Below are positions 10,549-19,114 of a stretch of DNA of 64,000 nt, one piece after another. Source of the DNA: Streptomyces cinerochromogenes (GTDB taxonomy: Bacteria > Actinomycetota > Actinomycetes > Streptomycetales > Streptomycetaceae); assembly GCF_014648635.1 (NCBI RefSeq), contig NZ_BMRM01000001.1, forward strand, positions 558,001 through 622,000. Direction: 5' to 3'. Position 1 is the first letter of the stretch, and each line of letters opens with the position of its first letter. Position numbers and translations under genes: made by a program. The notes beneath the pieces were generated by a model, which was not told the origin of the DNA, did no database searches, and was given only the letters and a program-made list of their open reading frames with translations.

Positions 10549-10606
10549 TTCGGACCAGTACTCTTCGAGGCGGATGGGGCGCCTGCCGAGGTGCCGGATG
10601 TTGCGC

Positions 10607-10628
10607 TTTGTGATTCCCCTGTCACAAA
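10607..10628. promoter_or_regulatory. Inverted repeat TTTGTGA-N8-TCACAAA
   Basis: 7-bp perfect arms with an 8-bp spacer, midway in the 339-bp region between iolC (minus) and the small HTH gene (plus). Could serve either. The rest of 10474-10812 contains no gene that I can support. Confidence 0.4.
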
Positions 10629-10812
10629 CACCTCCTCCTTGTCACACATGTTGCACGTACGCGGACTCTCCGTCACAGCCGATCAACAGGCGTGGCCCCT
10701 TGGTCACTCTGCGTCGTTCATCGGGCACAGGGTGGGTGATCAGCGCAGCGCCCGGTCCCCCCGGCGGCCGTTCCCGGCTCGTCGCCGTGGTGCGCGCGGG
10801 GAGGTGCAACGC

Positions 10813-11013
10813 ATGGCCGACCGAAGGCTCTGGTCCTACAAGGAGATCGCGGCGCACATCCGGGTGCAGCCGGACACCGTACGGTCCTACCGCAAGCACG
10901 GGCTGCTGCCCCCGCCCGACCACGTCGAGGGGGGCAAGCCCTACTGGTACGCCGACACGGTCCGCGCCTGGGTCGCCTCCCGCCCCGGCAACCGCGGCCG
11001 CAGAGACGACTGA
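10813..11013 (+). CDS. Small MerR-like helix-turn-helix protein
   Basis: 66 residues, preceded by GGGAGG eight bases before the ATG. Nearly all of it is one winged-HTH of the MerR/excisionase type: WSYKEIAAHI then RVQPDTVRSYRKHGLLPPPD, ending in a wing (GKPYWYADTVRAWVASRP). Such minimal DNA-binding proteins occur widely in Streptomyces; the target is unknown. It diverges from the iol operon and might act there, but nothing in the sequence proves that. Confidence 0.75.
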   Translation: MADRRLWSYKEIAAHIRVQPDTVRSYRKHGLLPPPDHVEGGKPYWYADTVRAWVASRPGNRGRRDD

Positions 11014-11052
11014 CCTCCGTCCCCGGGGAGCGGCGGCCGGACGGCGGGCCCC

Positions 11053-11246
11053 GGGGAGCTGCCGCCGGGCGACGGGCGCCGGGGAGCTGCCGCCGGGCGA
11101 CGGGCGCCGGGGAGCTGCCGCCGGGCGACGGGCGCCGGGGAACTGCGGCCAGGTGACGGCCCCCGGGGCTGCCGCCGGGCGACGGGCCCGAGGGGGACTG
11201 CGGCCAGGTGCCGGGCCCCGGGGGCTGCGGCCGGGCGGACGGCGGG
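11053..11246. repeat. About seven tandem copies of a 28-bp GC-rich unit
   Basis: Three units at 11053-11080, 11081-11108 and 11109-11136 are identical (GGGGAGCTGCCGCCGGGCGA + CGGGCGCC). Four degenerate units follow to about 11246. The array fills the gap between the small HTH gene and the convergent dehydrogenase gene. The 28-bp period is not a multiple of three and no start precedes it, so it is not a coding repeat. Confidence 0.85.
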
Positions 11247-11254
11247 GGCGGTGG

Positions 11255-12298
11255 TCAGCTCCGGGGCTCGATGACCGTGACGCCGGCGCCCGGCGCCGTG
11301 TCCATCGCCGCGAGCGCCGCCGGGGCCGCGTCGAGCGTGATCGTCCGGGTCACCAGGAGGTCCGGGCGCAGGACGCCGGAGCGGACCAGACGGAGCATGC
11401 CGGGGTAGGTGTGGGCGGCCATGCCGTGGCTGCCGAGCAACTCCAGCTCCAGGGCTATGGCACGGGCCAGCGGCACGGGGGTGGTGCCGTCGGCCGAGGG
11501 CAGCAGACCGACCTGGATGTGCCGGCCGCGGCGGCGCAGGCTGTTCACCGAAGCCGCGCAGGTGGCGGGCGAACCGAGGGCGTCCAGGGAGAGATGGGCC
11601 CCGCCGTCCGTCAGCTCCCGGACGGCGGCGGCCGGGTCGGACACGCCGGTCGCGTCCAGGCACACGGCGGCACCGAACGTCCGCGCCAGCTCCAGCGCTC
11701 GCGGCGACACGTCGACGGCGACCACCCGGGCCCCCGAGGCCGCCGCGATCATCACCGCAGACAGGCCGACCCCGCCGCAGCCGTGCACCGCGACCCACTC
11801 CCCGGCCGCCACCCGGCCCTGCTGCACCACGGCACGGAACGCGGTGGCGAAGCGGCAGCCGAGGGCGGCGGCGGTGGCGTACGCCATGTCGTCCGGGAGC
11901 GCGACGAGATTGACGTCGGCGTGGTCGAGCGCGACGTACTCGGCGAAGGAGCCCCAGTGGTGGAAGCCGGGCTGCGTCTGGCGTTCGCACACCTGCTGGT
12001 CGCCCGCCGCGCAGGACGGGCAGCCGCCGCAGGCGCAGACGAACGGCGCGGTGACCCGGTCACCGGGCCGCCAGCCGGTCACCCGCGCGCCCACCGCCTC
12101 CACCACACCGGCGAGTTCGTGCCCGGGCACGTGCGGCAGCGTGATGTCCGGGTCGTGGCCCATCCAGCCGTGCCAGTCGCTGCGGCAGAGGCCGGTGGCC
12201 TCGACACGGACGACCACGCCGTGCTCCGCGGGCTCCGGGTCGGGTACGTCCCGCACCTCGGCCGGCTTTCCGTACTCCTCGAACACCACGGCTCGCAT
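11255..12298 (-). CDS. Zinc-dependent alcohol dehydrogenase (MDR family)
   Basis: 347 residues. GroES-like N-terminal domain with the catalytic zinc ligands in [15 protein letters not shown] and [12 protein letters not shown], the structural zinc cluster in [18 protein letters not shown], then a Rossmann domain with [15 protein letters not shown]. It should oxidise an alcohol or reduce an aldehyde with NAD(P); the substrate is unknown. It follows the MMPL gene on the same strand 30 bp away, so it may be co-transcribed with it. Confidence 0.88.
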   Translation of the reverse strand: MRAVVFEEYGKPAEVRDVPDPEPAEHGVVVRVEATGLCRSDWHGWMGHDPDITLPHVPGHELAGVVEAVGARVTGWRPGDRVTAPFVCACGGCPSCAAGDQQVCERQTQPGFHHWGSFAEYVALDHADVNLVALPDDMAYATAAALGCRFATAFRAVVQQGRVAAGEWVAVHGCGGVGLSAVMIAAASGARVVAVDVSPRALELARTFGAAVCLDATGVSDPAAAVRELTDGGAHLSLDALGSPATCAASVNSLRRRGRHIQVGLLPSADGTTPVPLARAIALELELLGSHGMAAHTYPGMLRLVRSGVLRPDLLVTRTITLDAAPAALAAMDTAPGAGVTVIEPRS

Positions 12299-12328
12299 GC
12301 CTGCTCCCTTCGGAAACCTGCGCGCAGG

Positions 12329-14596
12329 CTAGACGCTCCGGGCGCCGCCGGGGCGTGCGGCGAGTACCGGTTCGTCCTGACCGCTCGCGCCCGTCCCCGC
12401 GCCGCTCCGGGGCGACTGCTGCTCACCCTCGCTCAGGCCGAACCGTTCGTGGAAGCGCCTGAGCCACCCCGGCGCCCACCAGGTCGCCCTCCCGGTCAGC
12501 CGCATGACGGCCGGGACCAGGAGGCTGCGGACCACCATCGCGTCCATCAGCACCGCGAGGGCGATGCCGAGGCCCAGCATCTTGGTGTTGGTCACCCGGG
12601 AGGTGCCGATCGCCACCATCACCACCGCGAGGATGACCGCCGCCGCCGTGATGAGGCCGCCCGTGCGCTGGAGGCCGAGACGGACCGCTCGTTCGTGGTC
12701 GCCCGTGCGGTCGTACTCCTCCTTGATGCGGGAGAGCAGGAACACGCCGTAGTCCATGGAGAGGCCGAAGGCCACGCAGAACATCAGGACGGGCAGGGTG
12801 GTCTCGATGGACCCGGGGCTGGTGAAGCCGAGCGGGCCGGACAGGTGGCCGTCCTGGAAGACCCAGACGACCGCGCCGAACATCGCCGTCAGGCTGAGCG
12901 CGTTGAGCACCACGGCCTGGAGGGGTATCAGCACGCTGCCGGTGAGCAGGAAGACCAGCAGGAGCGTGACGACGGCTATGAACGCGGCCGCCCAGGGCAG
13001 GCGTTCGGCTATCGCGTGCTTGGTGTCCACGTGGACGGCGGCCGTGCCGGTCACCTCGGTGTCGAAGGGGGCGTGCAGCGCGCGCAGGTCGCCGACCAGG
13101 CGCTGGGCGGCGTCGTCCACCGCCTCGCCCCTGGGCTGGACCGTGAAGTAGGCGGTGTCCCCCTTCACCAGGGGGCCCTCGACCCGGACCACCTCGGGCA
13201 GGGCGGCCACCCGCTGCTTGTAGGCGGCGTACTGGGCGGTGGTGGCCCGGCCCTCGGCGAGGACTTCGAGGCCGCCGCCGGGGCTGCCGGGAAAGCCCTC
13301 ACGGATGTGCTGCTGCACCACATGGGACTCGGCGGCCGAGGGCAGCTGCCGGTCGTCGGCCGTGCCGAACCTCACGCCCAGGAAGGGCAGTCCGAGCAGC
13401 ATCAGCAGAGCCGTGGTGCCGAGGGCGAAGAGCGGGGCGCGGCGCATCACCAGGCCGGCCGCGCGTGCCCAGGCGGTGCCCTCGGCCGGTTTCGGCTCGC
13501 GGCCCCGGCGGAACAGGCGGCGCAGGTCGAGGGAGTTGACCCGGTGCCCGAGCAGGACCAGCGCGGCCGGGAGCAGGATCAGCGCGGCGGCCGCCGCCAG
13601 GAGGACCACGGCGATGCCGGCGTAGGCGAAGGACCGCAGGAAGTACTGCGGGAAGAGCATCATGGCGGCCAGCGAGACCGCGACCGTCAGGGCGGAGAAG
13701 AGCACGGTGCGGCCGGCCGTGCGCAGGGTCGTGCCCACCGCGGTCAGCGGGTCGGCGCCGGTGGACAGCTCCTCGCGGTAGCGGCGGACGATGAAGAGCG
13801 CGTAGTCGATGGCGAGGCCGAGGCCGAGGGCCGTGGTGAGGTTCAGCGCGAAGACGGAGACGTCGGTGAAGGCGGTCAGGCCGCGCAGCACCGCGTTCGT
13901 GCCGAGGATGGCGACGACGCCGATGCCCAGCGGGAGCAGGGCCGCGACCGCGCTGCCGAAGACCATGACCAGCAGCACCAGGGTGATCGGCAGGGCGATC
14001 AGCTCGGCGCGTGTGAGGTCCTCCTTGATGATCGTCTGCATCTCGTGCCGCACCGCGACGATGCCGCCGAGCTTCACCCGGACCGGGCCGTGCGTGCCCC
14101 GGTAGTGGGGCGCCAGGCGGTCCAGGGTCCGGCCCATCGCGCTCTCGTCGCCGGTGATGCGGGCGGCGATCAAAGCCTCATGGCCGTCTTCGGCGCGCAG
14201 GGCCGGGGCCTGGGCGGGGGCGGCCTGCCAGTAGGAGCCGACACCGGTCACGCCCGGCTCCCCCGCCAGCCGCCGGGCCAGCGCGCGGGCCTGCGCGGCC
14301 ACCGCCGGGTCGTCGACCGAGGCACGGCCCGCGTCCACCAGGAGCAGCAGGTTCGGCTGCGAGCCGGGGAACTCGCGCTCCAGTGCCTTCGTCGCGTACG
14401 TCGACTCGGCGGCCGGGTCCTCCCAGCCACCGCTGCCGAGCCGGTCCGCGACCCCGCTGCCGGCCAGCACGGCGAGGGCGGTGAGCACCAGGACCACCAG
14501 CAGCGACAGGCGGGGCCGGGCGGTGACGAACCGCGTCCAGCCGCCGATCCGGGGTGGTGCGTCCGCGGGCCGCGGCGCCTTGTTGACTTCGGTCAT
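12329..14596 (-). CDS. MMPL-family RND exporter
   Basis: 755 residues with the two-times-six helix RND layout: one helix at about residues 30-50, a large outer loop (VGSYWQAAPAQ...), five helices, then the repeat after residue 385. The proton-relay helices read GLGLAIDYALFIVRR (first half) and AFGLSMDYGVFLLSR (second half), both with the DY pair typical of MMPL proteins. These export lipids or hydrophobic compounds. An AAGGGGA lies about ten bases before the ATG. Divergent from a TetR gene, with two matching operator-like sites between, which makes TetR control likely. Confidence 0.9.
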   Translation of the reverse strand: MTEVNKAPRPADAPPRIGGWTRFVTARPRLSLLVVLVLTALAVLAGSGVADRLGSGGWEDPAAESTYATKALEREFPGSQPNLLLLVDAGRASVDDPAVAAQARALARRLAGEPGVTGVGSYWQAAPAQAPALRAEDGHEALIAARITGDESAMGRTLDRLAPHYRGTHGPVRVKLGGIVAVRHEMQTIIKEDLTRAELIALPITLVLLVMVFGSAVAALLPLGIGVVAILGTNAVLRGLTAFTDVSVFALNLTTALGLGLAIDYALFIVRRYREELSTGADPLTAVGTTLRTAGRTVLFSALTVAVSLAAMMLFPQYFLRSFAYAGIAVVLLAAAAALILLPAALVLLGHRVNSLDLRRLFRRGREPKPAEGTAWARAAGLVMRRAPLFALGTTALLMLLGLPFLGVRFGTADDRQLPSAAESHVVQQHIREGFPGSPGGGLEVLAEGRATTAQYAAYKQRVAALPEVVRVEGPLVKGDTAYFTVQPRGEAVDDAAQRLVGDLRALHAPFDTEVTGTAAVHVDTKHAIAERLPWAAAFIAVVTLLLVFLLTGSVLIPLQAVVLNALSLTAMFGAVVWVFQDGHLSGPLGFTSPGSIETTLPVLMFCVAFGLSMDYGVFLLSRIKEEYDRTGDHERAVRLGLQRTGGLITAAAVILAVVMVAIGTSRVTNTKMLGLGIALAVLMDAMVVRSLLVPAVMRLTGRATWWAPGWLRRFHERFGLSEGEQQSPRSGAGTGASGQDEPVLAARPGGARSV

Positions 14597-14676
14597 CGTG
14601 CGGTGTCCCCTTCACCCTGACCAGCGCGGCCGCGCCCGAGCACGGCAGCATGGATCAGTCATGGCCATAGACTGAA

Positions 14677-14700
14677 AAACACGAGAGATCGCTCGCGTTT
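14677..14700. promoter_or_regulatory. TetR operator copy 1
   Basis: AAACACGAG-N4-CGCTCGC followed by GTTT. It matches copy 2 (14707-14730) read on the other strand except in the 4-base centre and one outer base. It starts 81 bases upstream of the MMPL start codon. Confidence 0.7.
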
Positions 14701-14706
14701 CACCAG

Positions 14707-14730
14707 AATGCGAGCGGCCGCTCGTGTTTG
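14707..14730. promoter_or_regulatory. TetR operator copy 2
   Basis: Palindrome centred on GAGCGGCCGCTC, with flanks AATGC and GTGTTT. It lies 32 bp before the tetR GTG start and 6 bp from copy 1, so one repressor could shut both divergent promoters. Confidence 0.7.
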
Positions 14731-14761
14731 TCAATCGCGTTCGGAGAGCTGGGGATAACGC

Positions 14762-15412
14762 GTGTCCGACACCACGGAGAAGGAGCCGCAGCCGCGCCGC
14801 CGCCAGGCCCGCGGCGAGCGCCGCATCGCACAGCTGCTCCAGGCCGCCGCCCAGGTCTTCTGCACCAGCGGCTACACCGCCGCCAGCACCAACGCCATCG
14901 CCCGCGAGGCCGGCGTCTCACCCGGCACGCTCTACCAGTTCTTCCCGAACAAGGAAGCGATCGCGATCGAGCTGGGCGACCGCCTGATGCACGAGATGCG
15001 GGAGGCGTACGGCGAGGCGCTGGCACCGGTCGACCCCGCCACCCCGCTGGAGGAGGCGATCGGCTCGGCCGTCGACCGGTTCATGGCCTTCAACACCGAC
15101 CACCCGGTCTTCTTCGCGCTCATGCACGGCCCCGACATCCCCGGCCGGATGGCCGAGGCGCACGACCAGCTGCACACGACCGTGATCGGCCGGATAGAGG
15201 CGCTGCTCGGCTCGCTCATGCCGGACGCCGGCCCGGCCGACGTCACCCGCACCGCCCACGTCTGCCTCGGCATCTACAAGGCCGGCCTGGAGCTGGTCCT
15301 GGCCCACGAGGGCGCCGAGCGCGCGGCCTACGTCCAGGAGACCAAGGACGTCCTGATCCGCTACCTGGAGCCGCTGGCCGGCGACCGGACCGGCACCCCT
15401 GCGGTGGATTAA
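14762..15412 (+). CDS. TetR-family repressor
   Basis: 216 residues from a GTG. The N-terminal HTH is canonical: RIAQLLQAAAQVFCTSGY, TNAIAREAGVSPGTLYQFF, NKEAIAIELGD (residues about 20-70). The C-terminal ligand domain ends at residue 216 and is of ordinary length. It most likely represses the divergent MMPL exporter and itself through the two sites at 14677-14730. Its stop codon abuts the copper-responsive box of the next operon. Confidence 0.9.
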   Translation: MSDTTEKEPQPRRRQARGERRIAQLLQAAAQVFCTSGYTAASTNAIAREAGVSPGTLYQFFPNKEAIAIELGDRLMHEMREAYGEALAPVDPATPLEEAIGSAVDRFMAFNTDHPVFFALMHGPDIPGRMAEAHDQLHTTVIGRIEALLGSLMPDAGPADVTRTAHVCLGIYKAGLELVLAHEGAERAAYVQETKDVLIRYLEPLAGDRTGTPAVD

Positions 15413-15428
15413 TACCCCCTAGGGGTAT
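15412..15428. promoter_or_regulatory. CsoR-type copper operator
   Basis: ATACCCC-CTA-GGGGTAT, inverted 7-bp arms. This is the known form of the CsoR box (TACCCC...GGGGTA) in front of actinobacterial copper genes. It lies 78 bp before copZ and shares its first base with the tetR stop codon. No csoR gene is in the window. Confidence 0.85.
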
Positions 15429-15505
15429 AGTGTGGAAAGCGTGGGAACCCCCGCGGGACTCCGCGGGCCCCACTGGCCCCACACGCCTCGACGAGGAGTA
15501 ACGAC

Positions 15506-15745
15506 ATGACCGCTCAGACCGACACCCCGGGCCCCGTCACCACCGTCTACAAGGTGACCGGCATGAGCTGTGGCCACTGCGAGGGGTCCGTCTCCGGCGA
15601 GATCTCGCAGATCCCGGGCGTCAGCTCGGTGAAGGCCGTCGCGTCGACCGGCGAGGTGACCGTCGTCTCCGCGGCCCCGCTGGACGAGGAGGCCGTGCGC
15701 GCCGCCGTGGACGAGGCCGGCTTCGAGCTGGCCGGCAAGGCCTGA
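15506..15745 (+). CDS. copZ: Copper chaperone (HMA domain)
   Basis: 79 residues, a single ferredoxin-like HMA domain. The Cu(I) site is GMSCGHC (about residues 18-24), followed by the usual V-N/S helix and the VDEAGFEL end. Carries Cu(I) to the P-type ATPase encoded next. GACGAGGAG precedes the ATG. Expression should be derepressed by copper through the CsoR box upstream. Confidence 0.94.
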   Translation: MTAQTDTPGPVTTVYKVTGMSCGHCEGSVSGEISQIPGVSSVKAVASTGEVTVVSAAPLDEEAVRAAVDEAGFELAGKA

Positions 15746-16155
15746 GAGGAAGACACCGGGAGAAGCCGGGAAGAAGCCGGGAAAACCCCGGGGCGGAACC
15801 CCGGAAGACCCCGGAACGAGCCCCGGAAGACCCGGGACGTACTCGGTGAAGATCCGGGACGCACTCGGCGAAGACCCGGGACGTACTCGGCGAAGACCCG
15901 GGGCGTACGCGGGCAGGGCCCGGGGGCGAACCGGGGGAAACCCCGGAATGAACCCCCAAAGGCCCGGAAACCGGCCGGAAAGCGGCCCGGAAGACCCGGG
16001 AACGAACCCGGAAGGCCCGGAAGGGCCCGAAGACCCGGGACCGGCCCGGGAACCCCCGGGAAGAGCCCGGCAACACCCTCCGATCCCCCGACCGGGCCGT
16101 ACCGACCAGCTCATACTGGATCCGTACGGCCCGGTCCGATGTCTGGAGTCCGGAC
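15746..16155 (+). repeat. CCCGGG-rich repeat spacer between copZ and copA, with four 22-bp tandem units
   Basis: 410 bp made mostly of variants of CCCGGGAA/GAAGACCCGGG. The clearest part is 15826-15913: four contiguous 22-bp units beginning GAAGACCCGGGACGTACTCG (one unit has GATCC, the last has GGGGCGTACGCG). A CCCGGG core recurs many times through the spacer. I see no start site or coding bias; minus-strand open frames here are low-complexity Pro/Gly/Ser. Folded RNA from this strand would be highly structured. Confidence 0.8.
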
Positions 16156-18444
16156 ATGACCAGCACCACCGCAGAGACGGCCGCCGACGCGGGTACGACC
16201 GGCGAGGTCGAGTTGCTCATCGGCGGAATGACCTGCGCCTCCTGCGCCGCCCGGGTGGAGAAGAAGCTCAACCGGATGGACGGCGTCAGCGCCACCGTCA
16301 ACTTCGCCACCGAGAAGGCCAAGGTCACCTACGCCGGCGGCGTCCAGGTCGCCGACCTGATCGCCACCGTGGAGAAGACCGGCTACACCGCCGAGGAACC
16401 CCCGCCGCCCGAGCCCGCGCCCGAAGCGGAACCGGAAGCCCCCGCACCGGACGCCGAACTCGGCGCCCTCCGCCACCGCCTGCTCGTCTCCGCGCTGCTC
16501 GCCGCCCCCGTGGTCCTGCTCGCGATGGTCCCGGCGCTGCAGTTCGACAACTGGCAGTGGCTCTCGCTCACCCTCGCCGCACCGGTCGTCGTCTGGGGCG
16601 GCGCCCCCTTCCACCGGGCCGCCTGGACCAACCTGCGGCACGGCGCCGCGACCATGGACACCCTCGTCTCGGTCGGCACGCTGGCCGCCTTCGGCTGGTC
16701 ACTGTGGGCGCTGTTCTTCGGCGACGCGGGCATGGCCGGCATGCACGACGAGTTCCGCCTCACCGTCTCCCGCATGGACGGCGCCTCCACGATCTACCTG
16801 GAGGTCGCCTCCGGAGTCGTCGCGCTGATCCTGCTCGGCCGCTACCTGGAGGCCCGCTCCAAGCGCCGCGCGGGCGCCGCCCTGAAGGCCCTGATGGAGC
16901 TGGGCGCCAAGGACGTGGCGGTCCTGCGGGACGGCCGCGAGGTGCGGGTTCCGGTGTCGTCCCTGGCCGTCGGCGACCGGTTCGTCGTACGCCCCGGCGA
17001 GAAGATCGCCACCGACGGCACCGTGGCCGAGGGCGTCTCCGCCGTGGACGCCTCCATGCTGACCGGCGAGTCCGTGCCGGTCGACGTGGGCCCCGGCGAC
17101 CGGGTCACCGGCGCCACGGTCAACGCGGGCGGCCGGCTGGTCGTGGAGGCCACCCGGGTCGGCGCCGACACCCAGCTCGCCCGGATGGCGCGGCTCGTGG
17201 AGGACGCGCAGAACGGCAAGGCCGAGGTGCAGCGGCTCGCCGACCGGATCTCCGCCGTCTTCGTCCCCGTGGTCATCCTCATCGCGCTCGGCACCTTCGG
17301 GGCCTGGCTGGGGGTCACCGGCGACACGGCCGCCGCGTTCACGGCCGCCGTCGCCGTACTGATCATCGCCTGCCCCTGCGCGCTGGGCCTCGCCACCCCG
17401 ACCGCGCTGATGGTCGGCACCGGCCGCGGCGCCCAGCTCGGCATCCTGATCAAGGGCCCGGAGGTACTGGAGTCCACGCGACGCGTCGACACGGTGGTCC
17501 TCGACAAGACCGGCACGGTCACCACCGGCCGGATGAGCCTGCAGGCGGTGTACGTCGCCGAGGGCGAGGACGACAAGGAGCTGCTGCGGCTCGCGGGCGC
17601 CCTGGAGCACGCCTCCGAACACCCGGTGGCCCGCGCGATCGCCGCGGGCGCCGAGATGGGGGTCCCCCCGCTCGAGCGCAGCCGAGAGCGGGGGAGCGCC
17701 GGGGTCCTGCCGGCCGTGCAGCACTTCGAGAACGTGCCGGGTCGGGGCGTACGCGGTCGCGTGGAGGGCCGTGAGGTGGCCGTGGGGCGCCTGTACGACG
17801 TACTGCCGGAGGAGTTGGCCCGCGCGGCCCGCGAGGCCGAGCAGGAGGGCCGTACGGCCGTCGTGGCGGGCTGGGACGGGCGGGCCCGCGGGGTCCTCGC
17901 CGTCGCCGACGCGGTCAAGGAGACCAGCACCGAGGCGGTCCGCGAGCTGCGCGCGCTGGGGCTGACGCCGGTGCTCCTCACCGGCGACAACCGGACCGTC
18001 GCCGAGGCGGTCGCGCGGACCGTCGGCATCGACTCCGCGCACGTGTACGCCGAGGTGCTGCCCGAGGACAAGGTGGACGTCGTACGACGGCTGCAGCGCG
18101 AGGGGCGCTCCGTGGCCATGGTCGGCGACGGCGTGAACGACGCGGCCGCGCTCGCCACCGCCGACCTGGGCCTGGCCATGGGCACCGGCACGGACGCGGC
18201 GATAGAGGCCGGCGACCTGACGCTGGTCCGCGGTGACCTGCGGGTGGCCGCGGACGCGATCCGGCTGTCCCGCCGGACGCTCGCCACCATCAAGGGCAAT
18301 CTCGTGTGGGCCTTCGGCTACAACGTCGCCGCGCTGCCGCTGGCCGCGGCCGGGCTGCTCAACCCGATGATCGCGGGGGCGGCCATGGCCTTCTCCTCGG
18401 TGTTCGTGGTGACGAACAGCCTGCGGTTGCGCGCCTTCCGGTGA
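16156..18444 (+). CDS. copA: Cu(I)-exporting P-type ATPase
   Basis: 762 residues. One N-terminal HMA domain with GMTCASC (residues 24-30), a short Pro/Glu-rich linker, then the P1B ATPase core: transmembrane metal site CPC (residues 406-408), phosphorylation site DKTGT (450-454), the HP motif in ASEHPVARA, and the hinge [11 protein letters not shown]. The actuator loop reads LTGESVPVD. Exports Cu(I) from the cytoplasm. Two things are odd: a repeat spacer separates it from copZ, and about 13 residues after the HP motif ([13 protein letters not shown]) come from an inserted palindromic repeat at 17657-17696 in the nucleotide-binding domain. Confidence 0.95.
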   Translation: MTSTTAETAADAGTTGEVELLIGGMTCASCAARVEKKLNRMDGVSATVNFATEKAKVTYAGGVQVADLIATVEKTGYTAEEPPPPEPAPEAEPEAPAPDAELGALRHRLLVSALLAAPVVLLAMVPALQFDNWQWLSLTLAAPVVVWGGAPFHRAAWTNLRHGAATMDTLVSVGTLAAFGWSLWALFFGDAGMAGMHDEFRLTVSRMDGASTIYLEVASGVVALILLGRYLEARSKRRAGAALKALMELGAKDVAVLRDGREVRVPVSSLAVGDRFVVRPGEKIATDGTVAEGVSAVDASMLTGESVPVDVGPGDRVTGATVNAGGRLVVEATRVGADTQLARMARLVEDAQNGKAEVQRLADRISAVFVPVVILIALGTFGAWLGVTGDTAAAFTAAVAVLIIACPCALGLATPTALMVGTGRGAQLGILIKGPEVLESTRRVDTVVLDKTGTVTTGRMSLQAVYVAEGEDDKELLRLAGALEHASEHPVARAIAAGAEMGVPPLERSRERGSAGVLPAVQHFENVPGRGVRGRVEGREVAVGRLYDVLPEELARAAREAEQEGRTAVVAGWDGRARGVLAVADAVKETSTEAVRELRALGLTPVLLTGDNRTVAEAVARTVGIDSAHVYAEVLPEDKVDVVRRLQREGRSVAMVGDGVNDAAALATADLGLAMGTGTDAAIEAGDLTLVRGDLRVAADAIRLSRRTLATIKGNLVWAFGYNVAALPLAAAGLLNPMIAGAAMAFSSVFVVTNSLRLRAFR
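17657..17696. repeat. Palindromic inserted element inside copA
   Basis: Imperfect palindrome with arms CCCCCCGCTC and GAGCGGGGGAG around CGAGCGCAGCC. The pattern (CCCCGCTCGAGCG...CGAGAG.GGGGGA) is one I recall as a dispersed repeat in many Streptomyces genomes, usually intergenic. Here it sits in frame within coding sequence. Confidence 0.6.
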
Positions 18445-18530
18445 GCCGGCGGTGAAGCCGCGGCGACCGGCGGCGGCCGCCGTGACCGATGCGTGAGCCC
18501 CCCTGGAGTCCGGCGCGCACCTCACATAAG

Positions 18531-18995
18531 CTCTTCACAAGGCTCGCGCATCATCCTTACGCTTGAGTCCCGATCGCCGTATCGGGGCTCTTGCGCACTT
18601 AAGGGACATATGCAAGAGACGCAGATCACAGTGATGCGAACGTAACCATCGAAGGGGTTCGAAGGTCTAAGTTGGCGATGTCAGACCAGCGTCTTGGGGG
18701 GCGCTGACTGGCATCTGAGGATGTCTTGGGGGACTTCCTCAGAGATGCGTTGCCGGGGCACGTACACCGGGAAGCTTTGAGCGGCCCTCCCAGCGTGCGC
18801 TGTCCCGGCAGATCGCACCGCATCACTGGAGTACGGCGAGTTGTGCTCGTTGTGCTCACCAGACAGCGATTCAGGCGCTGTCCTCTCCAAGCGCCCGGCC
18901 GGATCCCGTGGGGGGAATCCGCACCGGGACATGGGAAGGCGCCCTGGTCGTCGGCCCGTGGGGGGACCGGCGACTCAGGGCGCCTTCCGCTTTTC
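18531..18995 (+). ncRNA. Candidate non-coding transcript between copA and citA
   Basis: No convincing gene lies in 18445-19114. The stretch is less GC-rich than its surroundings and highly structured: a 10-bp stem GAGTCCCGAT/ATCGGGGCTC with a 6-base loop (18565-18590, perhaps the copA terminator); CTCTTGC/GCAAGAG at 18588-18615; a bulged 11-bp stem GCATCTGAGGA/TCCTC-AG-AGATGC (18711-18748); and a terminator-like hairpin with a T-run at 18934-18994. A possible promoter is TTCACA-N17-TTACGC near 18533. RNA status is inferred; a short leader or decayed gene is the alternative. Confidence 0.35.
18934..18988 (+). terminator. Rho-independent terminator, plus strand
   Basis: Perfect 13-bp arms GGAAGGCGCCCTG and CAGGGCGCCTTCC, with further pairing (TCG.CGG with CCG.CGA) inside the loop, followed by GCTTTTC. 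The T-run on the plus strand says it ends a rightward transcript. It lies about 490 bp past copA, so it suggests an independent transcript or a long copA trailer. Confidence 0.7.
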
Positions 18996-18998
18996 GCC

Positions 18999-19066
18999 GT
19001 GGGGATCGCGGCGCCGGGGCTGCCGGATCCCGCTGTGGGGATCGCAGCGCCAGGGGCTGCCGGATC
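18999..19066 (+). repeat. Two direct copies of a ~31-bp sequence
   Basis: GTGGGGATCGCGGCGCCGGG... at 18999-19029 and its near copy at 19035-19066 (two substitutions and one inserted G). Located between the terminator hairpin and the end of citA; no function is evident. Confidence 0.7.
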
Positions 19067-19114
19067 ACCGCTTCAGGGCCTGCCGGAACAGGCAGGCCCG
19101 TCCGCTCGGTATGC

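Noticed and set aside
10607..10628. Reading TTTGTGA-N8-TCACAAA as a CRP site
   Set aside because: CRP sites have a 6-base spacer between TGTGA and TCACA; here it is 8. Kept only as an unnamed inverted repeat.
11053..11246. CRISPR array
   Set aside because: Units are contiguous with no unique spacers, and no cas genes are nearby.
15419..16114. Minus-strand open frame of 231 codons across copZ and the repeat spacer
   Set aside because: Low-complexity Pro/Gly/Ser translation of the CCCGGG repeats, antisense to copZ, no ribosome-binding site.
18721..18780. A 19-codon open frame beginning MSWGTSSEMRC in the copA-citA gap
   Set aside because: GAGG directly abuts the ATG with no spacing, it is very short, and the same bases form a bulged hairpin; chance seems as likely as coding.
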